The notes: a model not told the origin generated them from the sequence alone. Counted from the stretch's first letter, positions 18,999 to 28,043 are shown. The stretch: DNA of 64,000 nucleotides from Bacteroidota bacterium (GCA_016194975.1 JACQAM010000004.1:124001-188000); one strand, 5' to 3'. Made by a program: numbers and translations.

Positions 18999-19259
18999 GT
19001 GCAAAATATCCATGATAAACCGTTTCTTAAAGCGCTTGGCATTAAAATCAGGGAGCTTCGCATTAGAAAAGGCATGACTCAGGAAGAACTCGGTTTCGAA
19101 GTTGGAAATTCCGGAAAACAAATCGGTCGTGTAGAACGAGGAGAAAATAATGTCACCATTTGTATGCTTTATCAGATCTCGAAGGTTTTAAAAATTGAAC
19201 TCAAAGAAATCGTTGATTTTAATATTCCCGACAAAACGAAAAAAAACAAATCGAATTAG
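18999..19259 (+). CDS. XRE-family helix-turn-helix regulator
   Basis: This 86-residue DNA-binding protein consists of one Cro/CI-type HTH domain (about 10-70): LGIKIRELRIRKGMTQEELGFEVG, then IGRVERGENNVTICMLYQISKVL. The start is uncertain: GTG at 18999 is chosen, TTG at 18993 is the alternative and no ATG is available. The protein has no other domain, so it is probably a simple repressor. No toxin or restriction gene adjoins it. A perfect palindrome just upstream is a plausible operator. Confidence 0.85.
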   Translation: MQNIHDKPFLKALGIKIRELRIRKGMTQEELGFEVGNSGKQIGRVERGENNVTICMLYQISKVLKIELKEIVDFNIPDKTKKNKSN

Positions 19260-19262
19260 TAG

Positions 19263-19359
19263 AACGAAATTGGAAGATGTACTAAAAGTTCCCTGAGAAA
19301 ATGCTACTTTAATTTTATAATTTATCCTTTTCGTACTTTCGTACATCTTCGTATTTCGT
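19263..19359. repeat. Inverted word repeat spanning the XRE-corA gap
   Basis: Left arm acgaaat / GAAGATGTAC (19273-19282) pairs with GTACATCTTC (19341-19350) / atttcgt. The left arm begins just after the XRE stop and the right arm ends just before the corA ATG. The words cgtatttcgtact also occur at 28987-29036 and 52557-52592. Confidence 0.65.
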
Positions 19360-19362
19360 ACT

Positions 19363-20436
19363 ATGCAGCATTTATCCATCAAATCAGGCGCTCCTCCGGG
19401 AACGCTCGTGTATCTCGGAAGAGAAACGAGGGATAAAGTGCGCATTACACTTATCGAATACAATGAACAGGAATTTTTTGAGCGCGAATTTTTTGACATT
19501 GATGAATGTCTTTCGCATGTGAAATCGGGATTGGTGAAATGGATAAACGTAGATGGCGTACACGATACGGGAATCATCCAGAAGATAGGAACGCTGTTCA
19601 ATATTCACCCGCTCACGCTTGAAGATATTGCGAATACGAATCAGCGTGCGAAATTCGAAGACTTCGATAATTACATTGTGACGATCATGAAAATGATCTT
19701 CGAAGATGCGAAGATCCGTGAAGAAACGGAAGATGCGCTCGTTGCCGAACAGTTGTCCATTCTTCTTCTCAGCGATGAAACCGTGATCTCTTTCCAGGAA
19801 GCTGAAGGTGGCGATGTGTTCGATATTATCCGCGAACGTTTGCGAATGGGAAAAGGAAGGATCAGGAAATGTAAAGCCGATTATCTCGCCTATTCATTGC
19901 TCGATGCGGTGATCGATTCTTATTTCAATGTGCTGGAAAAAATCGGTGATGAAGTGGAAACGCTGGAAGATATTTTAGTGGACAATCCGAATCCCGAAAC
20001 GCTTCATCACCTGCATCACCTCAAACGGCAGATGGTTTACATCCGAAAAGCCGTGTGGCCTATGCGTGAACTTATCGGTAATCTCGAACGCAGCGAGTCG
20101 CCATTGGTGGGCGAGAACACTTCCGTTTACCTGCGTGATGCGCACGATCACACGATACGCGTGATAGACACCGTGGAAACTTACCGCGATCTTCTTTCGG
20201 GAATGATGGACCTGTACATGTCGAGCGTGAGCAACCGCATGAATGAAGTAATGAAAACGCTCACCATCATCACCACTATTTTTGTTCCATTGACATTCAT
20301 TGCCGGCGTGTATGGAATGAATTTCAAATACATGCCCGAACTCGATCAGCATTCCGGATATTTCATTGTGTGGGGCATCATGATCGCCATCACCGTTTCA
20401 CTCATCATCTATTTCCGAAGAAAAAAATGGCTATGA
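19363..20436 (+). CDS. corA: CorA-family magnesium/cobalt transporter
   Basis: This 357-residue inner-membrane divalent-cation channel has a large N-terminal cytoplasmic domain (about 1-285) rich in charged helices and two C-terminal membrane helices. The selectivity motif GMN is at 318-320 in VYGMNF. The ending FRRKKWL fits the cytoplasmic tail. The length is normal. The stop overlaps the start of the next gene as ATGA, so the two are translationally coupled, although a functional link is not obvious. Confidence 0.95.
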   Translation: MQHLSIKSGAPPGTLVYLGRETRDKVRITLIEYNEQEFFEREFFDIDECLSHVKSGLVKWINVDGVHDTGIIQKIGTLFNIHPLTLEDIANTNQRAKFEDFDNYIVTIMKMIFEDAKIREETEDALVAEQLSILLLSDETVISFQEAEGGDVFDIIRERLRMGKGRIRKCKADYLAYSLLDAVIDSYFNVLEKIGDEVETLEDILVDNPNPETLHHLHHLKRQMVYIRKAVWPMRELIGNLERSESPLVGENTSVYLRDAHDHTIRVIDTVETYRDLLSGMMDLYMSSVSNRMNEVMKTLTIITTIFVPLTFIAGVYGMNFKYMPELDQHSGYFIVWGIMIAITVSLIIYFRRKKWL

Positions 20437-21167
20437 AAAATATTATTGCAGTTCTGCTGCTTATTAATTTTTTCCTTGCCTGCGATGAAGAACCGCAGAA
20501 GGAAAAACAACAAACCTTCACTATTGATTCTGCATTTGCAGCATTGCAGAAATCGACGAAGGATAATGCCGCCAACAACACGGTGAAGAACGATACAACG
20601 CATCTCACGGCGCTTCCCCCGGTACAGGAAGGCGATCTTATTTTTCAAATGACCTCGGATGCCAATGGGAAATTTTTCACGACCGCTACCGGGTCGAAAT
20701 ACAATAACATGGGAATGATCTTCCAGCGCCCGCGCGACAATCTTTACATGGTGATCGAAGTGGGCGATTCGGTGAAAGCAACTCCCCTTTCCGATTGGGT
20801 GAATCGTGGTGATGGAAAACATGTGGCTGTAGCGCGTATAAAAAATGCAAAAATTTATCTTGATGCCACGCGCACGAAAAAACTGAAAGAGGCAGCTAAA
20901 ACCTACAAAGGCATTCCCAACGATCCTTACTTTTCGTGGGGCGACGATGCGATGTACAGTTCCGAACTCATTTACAAGATCTATCACACTTCACTCGGCG
21001 TTTTGTTATGCGATACCAGGAAATTTTCTGAATTGCATTTCACCGAACCGGAAGTGAAAAAGAAATTCTATGAAAAATACAATGGGAATTTTCCGCTTGA
21101 CACCCCCATGGTTACACCCGATGATATTCTGAACTCGAAGAACGTGGATAAAGTTTTTGAACGGTAA
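20433..21167 (+). CDS. YiiX-like permuted papain-fold lipoprotein, catalytic residues replaced
   Basis: This 244-residue protein has a lipoprotein-type signal ending in FFLACDEE. The body follows the YiiX/NlpC-P60-like permuted papain fold: EGDLIFQMT (66-74), SKYNNMGMIF (88-97) and MYSSELIYKIY (174-184). In active members as I know them these read SKYSHMGIVY and YCSELVWKIY. Here the catalytic His is Asn (N92, AAC) and the nucleophile Cys is Ser (S176, AGT), each one base from the active codon. It is therefore probably a non-catalytic relative. The start overlaps the corA stop (ATGA); an earlier in-frame start would add a non-signal leader. Confidence 0.82.
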   Translation: MKNIIAVLLLINFFLACDEEPQKEKQQTFTIDSAFAALQKSTKDNAANNTVKNDTTHLTALPPVQEGDLIFQMTSDANGKFFTTATGSKYNNMGMIFQRPRDNLYMVIEVGDSVKATPLSDWVNRGDGKHVAVARIKNAKIYLDATRTKKLKEAAKTYKGIPNDPYFSWGDDAMYSSELIYKIYHTSLGVLLCDTRKFSELHFTEPEVKKKFYEKYNGNFPLDTPMVTPDDILNSKNVDKVFER

Positions 21168-21274
21168 GGTTAAAAAGCAAAATTTTCATTAGAGTTTATT
21201 CCGAATAAGATACTAAATGCGAAACAGGAAACTTTTTGACATTCAAATGAATCAGACTGAGCATCGGGAATGCC

Positions 21275-21312
21275 TTGCAAATGCTCCGTTTTTAATAATG
21301 GAGCGCTTGCAA
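21275..21312 (+). other. 5' leader hairpin before the MORN-repeat gene
   Basis: Arms TTGCAAATGCTCC (21275-21287) and GGAGCGCTTGCAA (21300-21312) pair at 11 of 13 positions around a 12-base loop, 19 bases before the ATG at 21332. There is no U tract, so it is more likely an mRNA leader structure than a terminator. Confidence 0.5.
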
Positions 21313-21331
21313 TCATTGTTATACAACTCTC

Positions 21332-22315
21332 ATGAAAAATCTGATCTCTATCGGCCGCGTTATTGCTGTGACCACCTTGTTATTCACCGGTGTGAATAGC
21401 ATTTCTGCACGAAATTATTTTTTCAAATTCGATCCGGGCCTTGCTGCCGGTGACACCAATAAAACAGATGCGAACGGGCAGAAATCCGGTTTCTGGATCG
21501 AAAAGACGGGCGCTTACGACTGGGAAGGAAATTATATGGCCGGCAAGCGCGAAGGAACCTGGATGGCTTACCCCGTGGGAACTCCAATGCCTGCTTTCGT
21601 TGAAAATTATCACAACGGAAAAAAGAATGGCGTTTCTCTCGGCATCGATCGTGCGGGATATATTTTTCGCCAGGAAAATTTCATTGATGATTCACTCGAC
21701 GGATTACGCCGCACATTTTTCACAGGCGGGCGCGTGAAAACGGAAGAGGTTTATAAGAATGGGAAACTGAACGGCAACCGCAAGATCTACAACAACAATA
21801 ATAAAGTGCAGGAAGAAGGATATTTTGTGGACGGCAAACGCGATGGTGTAGCAAAATGGTATTACACCGATGGAAAACTGAATACAGAATCGAATTACAA
21901 AGGCGGTTCGCTCGAAGGAAAAATGACTACCTATTATGAGAATGGAAATAAATCGAGTGAAGTGATGTACATGAAAAATGACATGGAAGGCGCGTACGTG
22001 GAATACTACGAAAATGGAAAAGTGAAAACGAAAGGCAACTACGTACACAATCTCGAAGAAGGAGTGTGGACCACCACTTATGAAAGCGGGAAAGTTTATG
22101 AGACCGGAAAATTCGTTCACGGCCAGCGCGACGGTTCCTGGAAACAAATGAGTGAGGATGGAAAAACTTCCGGCACCGTGAAATACGCAGCGGGAAAAGT
22201 AGTTTCCGGATCACCAATGGATCCTAAACCAATTCCTGCTGTCCCCGAAACAAAATCCGGAACAGGAAGTTCCAGCACGGGAACATCCGGAACAGGAAAA
22301 CCGAAACGTTCCTGA
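21332..22315 (+). CDS. Exported MORN-repeat (YwqK-like) protein
   Basis: This 327-residue protein has a signal peptide (about 1-25). Nine or so MORN_2-type units of about 23 residues follow, with the cycle YYENGKVKTKGNYVHNLEEG. The last 40 residues are low-complexity (PETKSGTGSSSTGTSGTG). Such repeats form elongated beta-meander surfaces, and in Bacteroidota they are often annotated as toxin-antitoxin YwqK, a label with little functional meaning. No sorting domain is present, so a periplasmic location is likely. It is followed by a good terminator. Confidence 0.85.
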   Translation: MKNLISIGRVIAVTTLLFTGVNSISARNYFFKFDPGLAAGDTNKTDANGQKSGFWIEKTGAYDWEGNYMAGKREGTWMAYPVGTPMPAFVENYHNGKKNGVSLGIDRAGYIFRQENFIDDSLDGLRRTFFTGGRVKTEEVYKNGKLNGNRKIYNNNNKVQEEGYFVDGKRDGVAKWYYTDGKLNTESNYKGGSLEGKMTTYYENGNKSSEVMYMKNDMEGAYVEYYENGKVKTKGNYVHNLEEGVWTTTYESGKVYETGKFVHGQRDGSWKQMSEDGKTSGTVKYAAGKVVSGSPMDPKPIPAVPETKSGTGSSSTGTSGTGKPKRS

Positions 22316-22336
22316 TTTTTTTATTCATTCCACTTT

Positions 22337-22370
22337 CCCCGCCTCTGAAAATGATGCGGGGATTTTTTTT
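22337..22370 (+). terminator. Rho-independent terminator
   Basis: CCCCGC (22337-22342) and GCGGGG (22356-22361) form a GC stem followed by eight T (22363-22370). It terminates the MORN-repeat gene ending at 22315. Confidence 0.85.
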
Positions 22371-22379
22371 AGAGCCAGA

Positions 22380-23272
22380 ATGCAGATCATGCGGAAAATA
22401 ATTCTCTTCTCTTTCTCTTCTTCCCTGTTACTTTCCTGCGCCATTGGCAGCAATAAAAAAAAGATCACGGAACAAATAATATTCCTGCTCCCATTGTGAA
22501 TGCAGTCATTCACCACGATACAGATTATGCAGATCTTGAAATGAAAGTTGCGAATGCAAATGCGCATCCATTCACGGAACAAATGCTGCTGAAAAAAATG
22601 AATGTGAGCGGGAGAAATGAATCGGTCGATTTTTCCCTATTCGACAGGGAAGGACGATTGGTCTCTTCTTCGTCAGGGGGACCGAACCGTTCCGGGATAA
22701 AATATTATTTCAATGATCGCGGGTGTCTCACCGAATATGATCATCTCCGGAAAGACCGCGCTGATTTCATCATACGTTACGATTACAACGACACTCAATG
22801 TGTGCAGATCACGAACATTCTCACCGATGGAAATTACACAACTGTTGCTACTGTAGAACATGATAACGCCGGGAGACGCAGCCGGAAAATTGAAAATGAC
22901 GGGATCACTACTTACACGTACACGCCGCATGGCGATCTTTCCTCTCAGGTTAAATTGAACGCCGATTCTTCGCAACGACACGAAATACTTTTTTTCTACA
23001 ATAAGAAAAACTGGCTCGTGATGGAGGAAGAATGGTTTGAAACGGATACCATGGATATTTATTTTTTCCGTTACGACTCATTAGGACGGCTGACAAATAA
23101 GATCAATTACAAAGAATTTGACCCGGTGGATAAACCGCTGATCGAAGAAAGCTGGGAATACAATAAAGATGGTTTGCCTTCTGTTTATCATTATTCCTCG
23201 CGCTTCATGGCTGAAAATATCAACGACTACACTAAATGGTCGCGGAAATATTCTTACAGCTATTATCATTGA
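22380..23272 (+). pseudogene. Lipoprotein gene with apparent frameshift in an A8 tract
   Basis: A lipoprotein signal (RKIILFSFSSSLLLSCAIG, lipobox LLSC) starts at ATG 22380 or 22389 and enters an A8 run at 22455-22462. In the genomic frame it stops at 22497-22499. With one extra A the frame joins exactly into the 258-residue frame that otherwise begins at GTG 22496, giving a lipoprotein of about 293 residues. The body resembles RHS/YD-type repeats: YYFNDRGCLTEYDH, YDYNDTQCVQ, TYTYTPHGDLSSQV, FRYDSLGRLTNKINY. It may be a pseudogene, a sequencing error, or a slippage- or phase-variable gene. The downstream frame shows no decay. Confidence 0.8.
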
Positions 23273-23317
23273 CAGAATGACCGGGCAAATTAGATTTTTA
23301 TGCATAACCAATTGCTG

Positions 23318-23325
23318 TAACTTTG
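23318..23325 (+). promoter_or_regulatory. -7 box TAACTTTG four bases before the SCO1-like ATG
   Basis: An exact TAnnTTTG match with ATG at 23330. The usual transcription start would fall at or next to the ATG, implying a leaderless mRNA. A T-rich stretch lies at -33, but there is no TTG. Confidence 0.6.
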
Positions 23326-23329
23326 CGCT

Positions 23330-23977
23330 ATGAAAAAACAGTTCGTCAATCTTATTCTTCTTGTAACTGCAGCCGGCCTGCTCATTGCCGGGTATTTTTT
23401 CTTTCATGGAAAAGTGCGCACGCTTAATTATTTCGGGCCCGTTGAAACATCGCTGCAGAATCATAACGACTCACTCGGCCGCCACGTGGTGTATGATTTT
23501 TCACTTACCGATCAATCCGGAAAAATAATTACTCGTGCCGATTTTAAAAATTCCATTTGCGTGGTGAATTTTTTCTTCACGAGTTGCAAAGGAATATGTC
23601 CGCATATGAATGACCAGATGGGGCGCGTGTATGCGAAATACAAAGGCAATAAAGAAGTTCAGTTCATTTCACATACGGTAAATCCGGAAAGAGATTCCGT
23701 TCCGGTTCTCGCTGCTTATGCGGCACAACGTAATGCGGATGAAACACAATGGCATTTTGTGACGGGCGATAAAAAAGAATTGTATGATCTTGCAAGAAGG
23801 TCGTATTTGATTTCCGATACGAAAGGTGACGGTGGAAAAGAAGATTTTGTTCATTCACAGAATTTTGCGCTCGTGGATAAAACCGGGCACATCCGTGGAT
23901 TGTATGATGGACTCGATCCGAACGAAGTGAATCGGTTGATGGTGGATATTGATGTGCTGCTCAATGAATACAAATAA
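23330..23977 (+). CDS. SCO1/SenC-family copper chaperone
   Basis: This 215-residue membrane-anchored thioredoxin-fold protein delivers copper to the CuA site of cytochrome oxidase in related systems. One N-terminal membrane helix spans about residues 6-25. The copper-binding pair is C86 and C90 (FFTSCKGICPHM) and the third ligand is H175 (EDFVHSQNF), so the metal site is complete. The length is typical. No oxidase gene adjoins it. Expression appears to be from its own box four bases before ATG. Confidence 0.93.
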   Translation: MKKQFVNLILLVTAAGLLIAGYFFFHGKVRTLNYFGPVETSLQNHNDSLGRHVVYDFSLTDQSGKIITRADFKNSICVVNFFFTSCKGICPHMNDQMGRVYAKYKGNKEVQFISHTVNPERDSVPVLAAYAAQRNADETQWHFVTGDKKELYDLARRSYLISDTKGDGGKEDFVHSQNFALVDKTGHIRGLYDGLDPNEVNRLMVDIDVLLNEYK

Positions 23978-24081
23978 AAGAACTCCACTTGTAGCGGTAA
24001 TTTTACCGGATATGAATTCAATGGAATAAAAAATAACTTTTCACTAACGAACGCATTATAAAGTAAACAACTCTGCCACTC

Positions 24082-24669
24082 ATGCGTTCCCCGCTGCTCC
24101 TCTCTGTATTTTTTATCAGCACATTTCTTTTTTCATCCTGCGCAAGAAATCTTGATCACGACATCACGCTTAATGTGAATGATTCCATAATGCAATTTAA
24201 TATTCACGCTCCCGCTGATGAAAAATATTACAATCCTTCCGATTCTGCTGATAAAAGAACTGAGGTGATCACGCAATTGAAAAATCAATTCGCCGGCAAA
24301 GGGAATGATGTGAAGGTCGTGGATGCCAATGGAGAATGGACCTTGGAGATCACGTCCTGCAATTTTGAAGAAACAGTGGACGCCCAATTCAGGGTAGATA
24401 GTGCTTTCCCACACGATACCACATGGTATTACATTCATAGAATTGAGGTGAATATGAACGCGATCATAGAAGATGCTTACGGGTATGCAGTTCCGGTGTC
24501 GGCTGCTGCACACGATGAAGAAAAATTACGCGAAGAGCCGATCGGGAAAGGCAGATTTTTCACGCCACACACCACCACTATTACTTTTCCGGATAAAATA
24601 GAGCGGAGAGTACTGCGCAGAATTTACCGCGATGCCATGCAGGAGATCAAATCGCGGCAGAAACAATAA
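24082..24669 (+). CDS. Hypothetical lipoprotein
   Basis: This 195-residue protein has a lipoprotein signal ending FLFSSCARN. The rest is soluble and acidic-to-mixed, with no motif I recognise: AVIA-type catalytic signatures are absent, and the C-terminus is basic (KIERRVLRRIYRDAMQEIKSRQKQ). It is probably anchored to a membrane facing the periplasm. Its stop is immediately followed by a 15-bp hairpin. No functional partner is evident. Confidence 0.8.
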   Translation: MRSPLLLSVFFISTFLFSSCARNLDHDITLNVNDSIMQFNIHAPADEKYYNPSDSADKRTEVITQLKNQFAGKGNDVKVVDANGEWTLEITSCNFEETVDAQFRVDSAFPHDTTWYYIHRIEVNMNAIIEDAYGYAVPVSAAAHDEEKLREEPIGKGRFFTPHTTTITFPDKIERRVLRRIYRDAMQEIKSRQKQ

Positions 24670-24711
24670 TGTGCTAATATGTGATTGGAAATTCATTCAC
24701 ACATTAGCACA
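24670..24711. terminator. 15-bp hairpin directly after the lipoprotein stop
   Basis: Arms TGTGCTAATATGTGA (24670-24684) and TCACACATTAGCACA (about 24697-24711) pair over 15 positions with one G-U. It touches the stop codon upstream and lies 6 bases before the next gene's -7 box. It has no long U tract, so termination is likely but not certain. The word gtgctaat is repeat-like. Confidence 0.6.
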
Positions 24712-24716
24712 TTTCT

Positions 24717-24724
24717 TAACTTTA
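24717..24724 (+). promoter_or_regulatory. -7-like box TAACTTTA four bases before the DAHP synthase ATG
   Basis: This has the same TAACTTT core and the same four-base spacing to ATG (24729) as at 23318 and 60731. The last base is A instead of G. No -33 TTG was found at the right distance. Confidence 0.5.
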
Positions 24725-24728
24725 CTTT

Positions 24729-25844
24729 ATGGCAATCACTCCGCTCGAACTTGATCTTCTTCCGTTGTCTGCCTGGTTTCCTTCTGCAAAAAGAAAACTC
24801 ATTATTGCAGGCCCGTGCGGTGCTGAAAGTGAAATGCAGGTAATGGAAACTGCAAGAGACATTTCATCACTCGGAAAAGTAAACCTCTTCCGCGCGGGCG
24901 TGTGGAAACCGAGAACGCGTCCCGGTTCATTCGAAGGAATGGGAGAAGAAGCATTGAAGTGGCTGCAGCGCGTAAAAAAAGAATTCCGTCTTCCTGTCAC
25001 CATCGAAGTAGCGACAACAGAACATGTGGAACTCGCTTTGAAATATGGCATCGATGTGTTGTGGATTGGTGCGCGCACAACAGTGAATCCTTTTTCTGTG
25101 CAGGAAATTGCAGATGCGCTGAAGGGAATTGATATTCCTGTTCTCGTAAAAAATCCGGTGAATCCCGATCTTCCATTGTGGAAAGGCGCTCTTGAACGTG
25201 TGAATCGCGCAGGAATAAAAAAACTCGGCGCTATTCACCGCGGATTTCACACTGCGGTGAAAACGCAATACCGTAATGCACCGATGTGGGAACTGGCAAT
25301 CGATCTCAAAGCAGCTTGTCCGCAATTGCCTGTTCTCTGCGATCCGAGTCACATCAGCGGAAGAAGAGATCTTATTTCATCGGTCGCACAACGCGCATTC
25401 GATCTCGATATGAACGGGCTCATGATAGAAACACATTGTGATCCCGCAACTGCGCTGAGTGATGCCGCGCAACAACTCACGCCCGACCAATTGGATGAAT
25501 TACTCGAATCGCTCGTGATGCGCGACGCGTACATAGGCGACGCGGGATTCGAGCACATGCTGCGCACATTGCGCGAAGTCATTGACGAAATTGACCAGGA
25601 ACTCATCCAGGCGTTTGCAAGAAGAATGGATGTGGTGGAACGTATTGGTGAATTCAAAGCGGATCACGGCGTGACCATTCTGCAGATCGATCGCTGGCTG
25701 GAAATTTTAAAAACACGAACAGCAGCAGGAGAATCGCTTGGCATCGATCACGATCTCATCGTGGATCTTTGCCAGTTGCTGCACAAAGCGTCGATCAGGA
25801 AACAGACGGAAGTGATGAACCAATCAGAAAGCAGCAGGCAGTAA
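24729..25844 (+). CDS. aroF-pheA: Bifunctional DAHP synthase / chorismate mutase (type II)
   Basis: This 371-residue cytoplasmic enzyme joins two steps of aromatic amino-acid synthesis. Residues 1-260 are a DAHP synthase of the KDO8P-synthase-like class: AGPCGAES, FRAGVWKPRTRPGSF, LVKNPVNPD, GAIHRGFH, CDPSHISG and MIETHCDP are all present. Residues about 275-365 form an AroQ-type chorismate mutase (EIDQELIQAFARRMDVVERIGEFK). The fusion is a known Bacteroidota form in which the mutase domain can mediate feedback control. The stop codon lies inside a gcagtaagcagtaggcag word repeat, so the last few residues (SESSRQ) may come from that repeat. Confidence 0.95.
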   Translation: MAITPLELDLLPLSAWFPSAKRKLIIAGPCGAESEMQVMETARDISSLGKVNLFRAGVWKPRTRPGSFEGMGEEALKWLQRVKKEFRLPVTIEVATTEHVELALKYGIDVLWIGARTTVNPFSVQEIADALKGIDIPVLVKNPVNPDLPLWKGALERVNRAGIKKLGAIHRGFHTAVKTQYRNAPMWELAIDLKAACPQLPVLCDPSHISGRRDLISSVAQRAFDLDMNGLMIETHCDPATALSDAAQQLTPDQLDELLESLVMRDAYIGDAGFEHMLRTLREVIDEIDQELIQAFARRMDVVERIGEFKADHGVTILQIDRWLEILKTRTAAGESLGIDHDLIVDLCQLLHKASIRKQTEVMNQSESSRQ

Positions 25845-25855
25845 GCAGTAGGCAG
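25831..25855. repeat. gcag-ta word repeat overlapping a stop codon
   Basis: Words gcagcaggcag, taagcag and taggcag follow in tandem. The TAA stop of the DAHP synthase gene (25842-25844) is inside the tract. The convergent gap beyond also holds TCTCAAATTTTCGAAT (25913-25928), found again at 59220-59235. Confidence 0.55.
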
Positions 25856-25946
25856 AATTCAGTGGCGGCAGTAGCTCTACTACGTTCGATATAGCCGCAG
25901 CGAAATTTCTAATCTCAAATTTTCGAATAGGCGCAACAGGCGCGGG

Positions 25947-28043
25947 TTACTCTGCCTTCGACAATTCCTGTGTCCACACCAGGTTTCCGGTGCGTATGCG
26001 CAGCAGGTACATGCCCGCAGGAAGATCCTCTTCCGTTTTGAAAACAAGTGTCTGTGTTCCTCCGTTGTGTTGTAATACAACCTCCGGCTGAACAAGTTGC
26101 CCCAATGAATTGTACAATTCCATGTGCACGGGAGCAGGATCGCGCAGGTAAATGGAAAGATTTACTGTACCGGTGAAAGGATTCGGAAACGCAGCATCTG
26201 AATTTCCCGATGAGTTTTCATTCACGCCGGCCACGTTACAACCATTCAGTGTTCCCGGCATATTCGCATCGAGCCATGTATATCTTCCGGTGATGAAATT
26301 TTTCAGCTCATCCACTTCTCCCTGGTAAGTAGTTGGAATCGGAGATGGATTCGGCCAGACATAAGTTCCGAGTGTAGGCCACACGAAAAAATTCCGTTGT
26401 TCACTTTCATTGAGGTAAAGCGCCATCGAATCGCAATAGTTATGCAAATAAGTTGGAGATAGAATCGTCTGACTTAATTCTTCCCAGCGGCAACGGACTT
26501 TATCGCGGAACGCCGGATCCTGCATGAGACGATCCCACCAGAAAGGGATCTGCCAGTAATCTCCGGAACAATAATTTCCGAACTGGTACGCCCATCCTGC
26601 AGTATTGTTTCCATTGCAGTAATTAGCATTGCCCCACGAAATATCATAATCCCAAACAGGACCCATCACTAATTTTCCTCCGCGACTGTATCGGTCTTTG
26701 AACAAATAAGTACTCAACCGATAACCATCCACATTGTGACTCATTTCATTCACGAAAAAATAATCGATGAAAGAATTCACATCAATGTATTTTGCATAAC
26801 CCGTATTCGGATTTGCAAAATTCGGCCCGGCGAGTGCGGTTTCAAAACTGTCAACGTAAGCCTGAATGTACGCCTGCTGCGGAATATTTATAGTTACATC
26901 AGAAGGCGTGTCGTACTGGAAAAATATTGTTTGTCCTGAAGTTGCTGATGCAGGTGCGAATGGAGATGTCCATCCACCTCCACCGGTTCCGGTTCCTTTG
27001 TCAATTTTAATTATATAGCCACCGGTGAGTGCATCGCCACTCGTGTTGGTGATCGTCATTGGTGCAATATTTACACGATTTGAATCGCGTTTTATTTTTT
27101 CAACGAGCAAATAAACACCCTGATATTCTCCGTTGAGTACAACTTCCACATTTTCCGCGCGGGGCGCCCACCATCCCATTTCCCTCGAGAGATCGTAAGA
27201 AAGTTTATTATTCATCAGAGATTTATCGGAATAATTTGCAATGAGCGCCCAATCGTTTTCCGAAGGCATGTTGATGAGCGGAGCATTGTGCGGCCAGTTC
27301 ATCGTGTCCCACAATTCGAGTCCGTAACTTTTTTTAGGAAACATCTGCGAGCTCGATCCACGGAGTTCAATTCCTATTCTTCCATTATAGTTATTCCATG
27401 GATCTGTCATGTAATTCCGCACTCCAAATCCATTATAGATAATTCCCATGTCGGCCTGAATTTTCGGCGAATCGGGAATGCTTTGTGAATTGAGTGTGTT
27501 GATGATGACGATCGGAAGATTGGAAGATGACAATGAAAAATAAGTGGCCGGATTATTTCCGAAAGTGATGCTCCAGCTTAAAACCATTCCGCTGTCCTGC
27601 GCGGCCATATCAGTCACTTGCAGGATCCACGTTCCGTTCCCATTCTGATTATTGTTCACCAAACCCATTTGTCCTTGCGGTTTAAAATATCCTGTGAAAG
27701 GAGAATTTCCATTGCCGATGTTTGTTGAAGCGGTGTCGGTGAAAACTGTATTCGTATAATCATCTCCGCTGCCACCGTTTCCGCTGCTGAGCATTCCCTG
27801 TGTTCCGTCGGGCGCAATGATGCGGATGTCGAGATCACTGTCCCACGTGTGCGTGAGATTGATCCTCACACTTTCAAGCCCGAATGTATTCGTGTCGATG
27901 TTCGCCGGAGAAAGTCCGCTTACGATCGCGGAGAAAGTATTCGTCTGCACGTCGTGAACAATTCCTGTTGATCCGGAAAAAGTCTGCGCAGTGAGAATGG
28001 AGAATGGAGGGAGGAGTATGGAGAAAAATAAAAAATTTTTCAT
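25947..28043 (-). CDS. T9SS-sorted CotH-kinase-family protein with P-domain
   Basis: This 698-residue secreted protein has a signal peptide (KNFLFFSILLPPFSILTAQ). Next is a proprotein-convertase P-domain (about 20-140; LTHTWDSDLDIRIIAPDGT). The CotH kinase-like domain (about 190-520) has the hallmark ELRGSSSQMFPKKSYGLEL and the metal/catalytic motif MGPVWDYDISWGN. A type A sorting domain closes it (AAFPNPFTGTVNLS ... LVWTQELSKAE). CotH kinases phosphorylate proteins in other bacteria; the substrate here is unknown. The longer frame to 28154 lacks a signal, so ATG 28043 is preferred. Confidence 0.92.
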   Translation of the reverse strand: MKNFLFFSILLPPFSILTAQTFSGSTGIVHDVQTNTFSAIVSGLSPANIDTNTFGLESVRINLTHTWDSDLDIRIIAPDGTQGMLSSGNGGSGDDYTNTVFTDTASTNIGNGNSPFTGYFKPQGQMGLVNNNQNGNGTWILQVTDMAAQDSGMVLSWSITFGNNPATYFSLSSSNLPIVIINTLNSQSIPDSPKIQADMGIIYNGFGVRNYMTDPWNNYNGRIGIELRGSSSQMFPKKSYGLELWDTMNWPHNAPLINMPSENDWALIANYSDKSLMNNKLSYDLSREMGWWAPRAENVEVVLNGEYQGVYLLVEKIKRDSNRVNIAPMTITNTSGDALTGGYIIKIDKGTGTGGGGWTSPFAPASATSGQTIFFQYDTPSDVTINIPQQAYIQAYVDSFETALAGPNFANPNTGYAKYIDVNSFIDYFFVNEMSHNVDGYRLSTYLFKDRYSRGGKLVMGPVWDYDISWGNANYCNGNNTAGWAYQFGNYCSGDYWQIPFWWDRLMQDPAFRDKVRCRWEELSQTILSPTYLHNYCDSMALYLNESEQRNFFVWPTLGTYVWPNPSPIPTTYQGEVDELKNFITGRYTWLDANMPGTLNGCNVAGVNENSSGNSDAAFPNPFTGTVNLSIYLRDPAPVHMELYNSLGQLVQPEVVLQHNGGTQTLVFKTEEDLPAGMYLLRIRTGNLVWTQELSKAE

